A DNA stretch of 64,000 nt, taken from assembly GCF_017052585.1 (NCBI RefSeq), contig NZ_JAFFHZ010000002.1:186001-250000 (forward strand). Direction: 5' to 3'. Below, in pieces: positions 60,400 through 64,000 of the stretch. The stretch is from Paenibacillus apiarius (GTDB lineage Bacteria > Bacillota > Bacilli > Paenibacillales > Paenibacillaceae). Both the position numbers and the translations under genes were made by a program. The notes beneath the pieces are model-generated. The model worked only from the letters and a program-made list of their open reading frames with translations. It had not been told where the DNA came from and made no database searches. The number at the start of each line of letters is the position of its first letter. The stretch's first letter is position 1.

Positions 60400-61336
60400 A
60401 CCGACCGCCTTCCGCCCGGATTCTCGGATCGAGCCAATAATAAACGAAATCCACTGCCAAATTCACGGCAATAACACAAGCGGCTGTCAGCAGCGTAATT
60501 GCCTGAATAACGGGATAGTCGCGGTTAAAAATGGCATCGATCATCAATCCGCCTACACCTGGCCATGAGAAAATCGCTTCAACAATAATCGAGGAACCCC
60601 AAAAATAACCGAAGCTGTCCCCGATTACCGTGATAAACGGCAGCAATGCCGGCCGAACCGCATGCTGGACGAGCAACCGGCGCCGCTTGATTCCCCTGGC
60701 ACGGGCCGCTTTATAATGAGGAGCTGCAATCGCCTCCAGCATCCCGGCCCGCAACATGCGGGCATATACGGCCGCCATGCCTGCAGCCATCGTGATGGAA
60801 GGCATAATATAATGCATAATCCCTCCGTCACCCATCATGGGGAGCAGGCTGGTTCGGATACAGAATAAATAAATAAGCATGGACCCTATCCAGAAATGCG
60901 GCAGCGATGCGCCCAAAATAGAGAGGAAACGAACGGCATGGTCGAGCTGCTTATGCCTGTGCCATGCCGACAGGATGCCGGCAGGAAGCGCCAGAATGCA
61001 CGCCGTAACAAAGGAGGAGCCCATCAGTCTCAAAGTGGCCGGCAACCGCGATGCAAGCTCCTCCGTAACCGGCAGCCCGCTTTGGAACGATAGACCCAGA
61101 CGCAAATGCATGATTTCATTCAGCCATGCTCCATACTGCACAATCAATGGCTGGTCAAGCCCCATCTGGCGCCGGATTTCCGCTATGCTGACGGCGTCAG
61201 GAATGATTCCCTTGCTTCTTAGCCATATATCCGCCGGATTTCCAGGCATCAGTTGAACGAGCGCAAATGTTACCACAGTCACGCCCAGCAGGGTGGGGAT
61301 CGACCAAACCAACCGCTTAATCAGACCTTTATTCAT
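60386..61336 (-). CDS. ABC transporter permease, nickel/peptide type (B subunit)
   Basis: 316 residues. MNKGLIKRLVWSIPTLLGVT start and QLMPGNPADIWLRSKG are the DppB/NikB N-terminus; MGLDQPLIVQYGAWLNEIMH and FQSGLPVTEELASRLPATLR follow. The EAA loop is HYKAARARGIKRRRLLVQHA. Six helices are expected. It forms the membrane channel with the C subunit. Confidence 0.92.
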   Translation of the reverse strand: MNKGLIKRLVWSIPTLLGVTVVTFALVQLMPGNPADIWLRSKGIIPDAVSIAEIRRQMGLDQPLIVQYGAWLNEIMHLRLGLSFQSGLPVTEELASRLPATLRLMGSSFVTACILALPAGILSAWHRHKQLDHAVRFLSILGASLPHFWIGSMLIYLFCIRTSLLPMMGDGGIMHYIMPSITMAAGMAAVYARMLRAGMLEAIAAPHYKAARARGIKRRRLLVQHAVRPALLPFITVIGDSFGYFWGSSIIVEAIFSWPGVGGLMIDAIFNRDYPVIQAITLLTAACVIAVNLAVDFVYYWLDPRIRAEGGRYEER

Positions 61337-61337
61337 G

Positions 61338-62936
61338 TTATTCAGCCAACCGGAGCTTTTCCCATGCCATCGGTTTGAATGTAGTCGCTCCTAACTGCAC
61401 GTCCGAGATACGGTTGTTCACCACAAACAAGTCATCGGGGTAAAATAGCGGCACGCTCATTGCTTCTTCTTTCATCAACCGAAAAATTTCATCATAGGTT
61501 TGGAACCGCTCTTCGTTGGTAAGAGCCGCGGCTGCACGGTCAATCAGAGCGCTTAACCGATCTGTGCCGAAGGCAACCGCCGGAATTTCATTTGTTTGGT
61601 AAAAAAGCGCCCTCAGAAAGCTGAGCGGATTGAAGGCATCGGCATACGATCGGTAGATGAGCAAATCGTAATCTTTGTTTTTCCACAATGCATCGTAATA
61701 GGAAGCCTGTTCCAAGACCTTGATCTCTGCGTGAATTCCGACTTTGGACAATTGGTCCTGAACCGCTTCAGCCAACGGCTTCCATTCAGGAAACTCCTCG
61801 GTTTGCAGAACAAGTGACAAGATGAGACTCTTTCCTTCCTTTTCTACCGTTCCATCCCGGTTCGCATCCGTCCAGCCTGCCTCGCTAAGGAGCTGCTTGG
61901 CCATCTCCGGATTGTATGGATAGCCTTGATTGCCGCCCTCGGAGACATAGGCATTTGTTGCCGGAAGGATGCCGCTTGCCGGGCTGCCCGCGCCGTCAAA
62001 CAAATGGTGTGCGATGGACTGCTTGTCTACAGCATAATTAAGCGCCTGCCGCACCTTCTTATCAGCAAGCGCCGCATTTTCTCCATTCACGACAAGGAAG
62101 TAAGAAGCGGTTCCCTTTTGGGCAACCAGCTTGGTCTTCTCACCGTTTTTCAGCAGCGGTAAGCTTTCCAGCGGAATTTTGCTGACTTCGCCTCCCGCAA
62201 TATCAATGGTGCCATTCTGTGCGGCTAGGACGCGTGTGTGAGCATCCGGAACCACCTTGAACGTGAGCTTGTCCATTCCGGATTTTTTGCCCCAATAGTT
62301 AGGATTAGGCTTTAACATAGTCTGGACATCCTGCTTATATTCATCCAGCACCCACGCTGCCGTGCCGATCGCCTTCACGAACTTGCCCTCCGGATCACCA
62401 GCCGGTTCGACGGATGTCGGGCTCATAATGCGGAACGGCCTTGGGTAGGAAAGCTCCGTCAGCGTTAAATCATTATGCTGTGTAAACGTAAGTTTGACTG
62501 TAAACTCATCTAACACTTCGACCGATTTCATATTTTTCGAAGTCAACAGCCAATCATGCTCAGGTTTATTTGCCCATCGTTGCACCGAGAACTTCACTGC
62601 TTCAGCATTGAAAGGCGTGCCATCAGAAAATAGGACATCCTTGCGTAAATGAAACGTATACGCTTTGCCATCCGGCGAAATCTCCCAAGACTCCGCCAAA
62701 GCGGGTTGGATCTCCCCTTTTGCTCCATACTCAACCAGCGAATCGTAAATTATCGGGTAAGCTTGCATCATTCCTTCATAAGAAGCCGCATCCAATCGGC
62801 TGATTCCACTATCCGTACTGCTTGCGACGGTAATCACTTTGGCTTCGGATGAATCCGGCTTGGAAGATTGCTGCGCACATCCGGCAGTGGCGGCAACCGC
62901 CACCATTAGAATGATCCATGTTGTCTTTATTTTCAC
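61338..62936 (-). CDS. Substrate-binding lipoprotein, NikA-like
   Basis: About 532 residues from GTG 62936 (VKIKTTWIILMVAVAATAGC), a lipoprotein signal with lipobox ATAGC; the open frame continues upstream without a good start. SBP_bac_5 domain: EGMMQAYPIIYDSLVEYGAK, GEIQPALAESWEISPDGKAY, FSDGTPFNAEAVKFSVQRW, LSYPRPFRIMSPTSV and VRQALNYAVDKQSIAHHL. The PRPFR stretch and overall shape match nickel-type NikA/CntA rather than OppA. These proteins bind Ni, Co or Zn as chelates with histidine or metallophores. First gene of the operon. Confidence 0.92.
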   Translation of the reverse strand: MKIKTTWIILMVAVAATAGCAQQSSKPDSSEAKVITVASSTDSGISRLDAASYEGMMQAYPIIYDSLVEYGAKGEIQPALAESWEISPDGKAYTFHLRKDVLFSDGTPFNAEAVKFSVQRWANKPEHDWLLTSKNMKSVEVLDEFTVKLTFTQHNDLTLTELSYPRPFRIMSPTSVEPAGDPEGKFVKAIGTAAWVLDEYKQDVQTMLKPNPNYWGKKSGMDKLTFKVVPDAHTRVLAAQNGTIDIAGGEVSKIPLESLPLLKNGEKTKLVAQKGTASYFLVVNGENAALADKKVRQALNYAVDKQSIAHHLFDGAGSPASGILPATNAYVSEGGNQGYPYNPEMAKQLLSEAGWTDANRDGTVEKEGKSLILSLVLQTEEFPEWKPLAEAVQDQLSKVGIHAEIKVLEQASYYDALWKNKDYDLLIYRSYADAFNPLSFLRALFYQTNEIPAVAFGTDRLSALIDRAAAALTNEERFQTYDEIFRLMKEEAMSVPLFYPDDLFVVNNRISDVQLGATTFKPMAWEKLRLAE

Positions 62937-63133
62937 AGTCTCTCTTCTCCCTGCTATATAAGTTGATCTGTTGAAGTTTCCTAACTTTCTCAAGAAATTG
63001 GAGAGTCGATGCTCTCCCCGTTCGCGTTTCCAATCACTCTCCCCTCCAGTCAGCAGCAACGAATCCGGCATCGCCCTGGCGTGCTATGGTACGGCCTAAC
63101 GAATGAAGTAACCGCGGGCAGGAGCGTCCCCAA

Positions 63134-63313
63134 CTGCAATTATGCATTTGAAACTTCCCTTTTCACGTCTTACGTCACGATGGACTGCAAAAGAGCAGTT
63201 ACTCTTCACACAATCGCACAAATATTGGTAAATATACTCATTTTGAAATGCACAATTGCAGTACAACCGCCGTAAAAATCGGTATTGCACGAAAGCAACT
63301 GCACTTTGCATTT
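63134..63313. repeat. Three copies of a CTGCAATTNTGCATTT-like repeat
   Basis: Copies: 63134-63149 plus (CTGCAATTATGCATTT), 63246-63261 minus (CTGCAATTGTGCATTT) and 63299-63313 plus (CTGCACTTTGCATTT, one base shorter). They fill the 600-base gap between the transporter operon and the methyltransferase (62937-63539), in which I find no gene. They may be regulator sites or a degenerate inserted element. Confidence 0.5.
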
Positions 63314-63463
63314 CGCCGGCTCCTCTCCTGTCTGCCCGCCCAAAAGCTCAGTATCGAACGAGCTTCGCTGCACTACCATTGGCATGAGCGACTGGATCAC
63401 AAATGTGTTCTTTCTTCCGTTCAACTTATTTTTCTGTTTAGTAAAAAAAAGCTTGCCCTCCTT

Positions 63464-63482
63464 AATCGTAATGATTACTATT
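63464..63482. promoter_or_regulatory. Zur-box-like operator
   Basis: AATCGTAATGATTACTATT closely follows the Bacillus Zur consensus AAATCGTAATNATTACGATTT (core TAATNATTA intact). It lies 58 bases upstream of the methyltransferase start and within the region shared with the divergent transporter operon. Confidence 0.7.
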
Positions 63483-63539
63483 ATATGAGCGCGTTTAAAA
63501 ACCTGTCAATACAAAATGGACAAGCTGAAGGAGGAAATG

Positions 63540-64000
63540 ATGGAAACGAAACACCGTTCTCAACAATATTGGGATGAAAGCGCCGAGGTTTATAATGATA
63601 TCGTATTGGATGAGCTTAACAGCTTTAAAGCTCCGGCATGGAGGGCCATCATCGAGCGGCATATCGGGAGTAAAGGGGGGCTTGATGTGCTGGATGCCGG
63701 TACCGGACCCGGTTTTTTTGCGATTCTGTTGAGCGGTATGAATCATGAAGTAACGGCTGTCGATTCATCGCCGCTCATGCTTAAGCAGGCGCAATTCAAC
63801 GCCTCCCGCGCCGGGGTTGCCGCGCATTTTATACAAGGAGACATTAGCGCTCCTCCCTTCCCGGAAGCCAGCTTCGACGTCATTATAAGCCGCAATGTAA
63901 CCTGGACCCTGCCACAGCCTGCCGCAACATACGAAGCATGGCATAGCCTGCTGCGTCCGGGCGGGAAAATCGTTATATTCGACGCGAATTGGAATAAACA
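63540..64000 (+). CDS. SAM-dependent methyltransferase, 3' end outside window
   Basis: The start is ATG 63540 (or ATG 63537) behind AAGGAGG, and 153 codons are visible before the window ends. The start reads METKHRSQQYWDESAEVYND. Motif I is LDVLDAGTGPGFFAILLSG, the acidic residue after it in EVTAVDSSPLMLKQA, motif post-II in FDVIISRNVTWTLPQPA and motif III in LLRPGGKIVIFDANW. This is a UbiE/Methyltransf_11 class enzyme. With a Zur-type box in front and a nickel/zinc-type importer behind, it may methylate a metallophore precursor or be a zinc-limitation substitute. That is inference. Confidence 0.88.
   Translation, partial: METKHRSQQYWDESAEVYNDIVLDELNSFKAPAWRAIIERHIGSKGGLDVLDAGTGPGFFAILLSGMNHEVTAVDSSPLMLKQAQFNASRAGVAAHFIQGDISAPPFPEASFDVIISRNVTWTLPQPAATYEAWHSLLRPGGKIVIFDANWNK

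Noticed and set aside
63134-63313. Possible CRISPR array from repeated 16-mers
   Set aside because: Only three copies, in mixed orientation and with unequal spacing, and no cas genes in the window.

Overview
The window looks like chromosomal DNA of a spore-forming Paenibacillaceae bacterium, most likely a Paenibacillus. The basis is inference from gene content: remnants of a GerABC germinant receptor, an AdaA/Ogt/AlkA adaptive-response locus, a gntRKPZ-type gluconate locus, SPL-family radical SAM and Bacillus-type operators. No 16S or other marker gene is present, so the genus is not proven.

Layout. 1-5.2 kb is decayed: a serine hydrolase cut by the window edge, an acetyltransferase, then fragments of a gerABC operon, a group II intron and htpG. 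5.3-8.9 kb has an intact PutP symporter, a second group II intron tail and an IS3-family element with nonsense codons that truncates a TetR gene. 8.9-12.8 kb has small secreted and enzyme genes. 12.0-17.5 kb is a DNA-repair locus (adaA-ogt-[2OG oxygenase]-radical SAM, divergent from alkA). Its 2OG oxygenase gene is split by about 2 kb of unrelated genes. 18.3-20.0 kb is an amino-acid/cation symporter behind a tandem glycine riboswitch. 20.2-25.1 kb has an aldo/keto reductase, a MarR pair, a TetR/membrane-protein pair sharing an operator, and an MFS pump.

The main feature is a minus-strand block from 51.06 kb down to 25.33 kb. It reads as one hybrid NRPS-PKS biosynthetic operon: fatty acyl-AMP ligase; ACP-KS-AT-ACP; C-A-PCP-C-A-PCP; KS-AT-ACP; C-A-NMT-PCP-reductase. 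A methyltransferase, an MFS pump and an ABC exporter follow. Read in order it predicts a fatty-acylated product: acyl starter, unreduced malonate unit, two amino acids, a second unreduced malonate unit, then N-methyl-threonine released reductively. The beta-keto unit next to an amino aldehyde would be set up to cyclise to a pyrrolinone-type ring. One adenylation domain has a Lys2-like pocket (DPR-H-F). I do not recognise the compound; this is the best candidate for an undescribed system.

51.5-57.1 kb has a small unknown protein and the gluconate locus (gntK, gntP, gntR, NAD-type 6-phosphogluconate dehydrogenase) with two GntR-type operators. 57.7-64 kb has a complete nickel/peptide-type ABC importer (A-B-C-D-E) divergent from a methyltransferase preceded by a Zur-box-like palindrome, suggesting zinc-linked metal or metallophore uptake.
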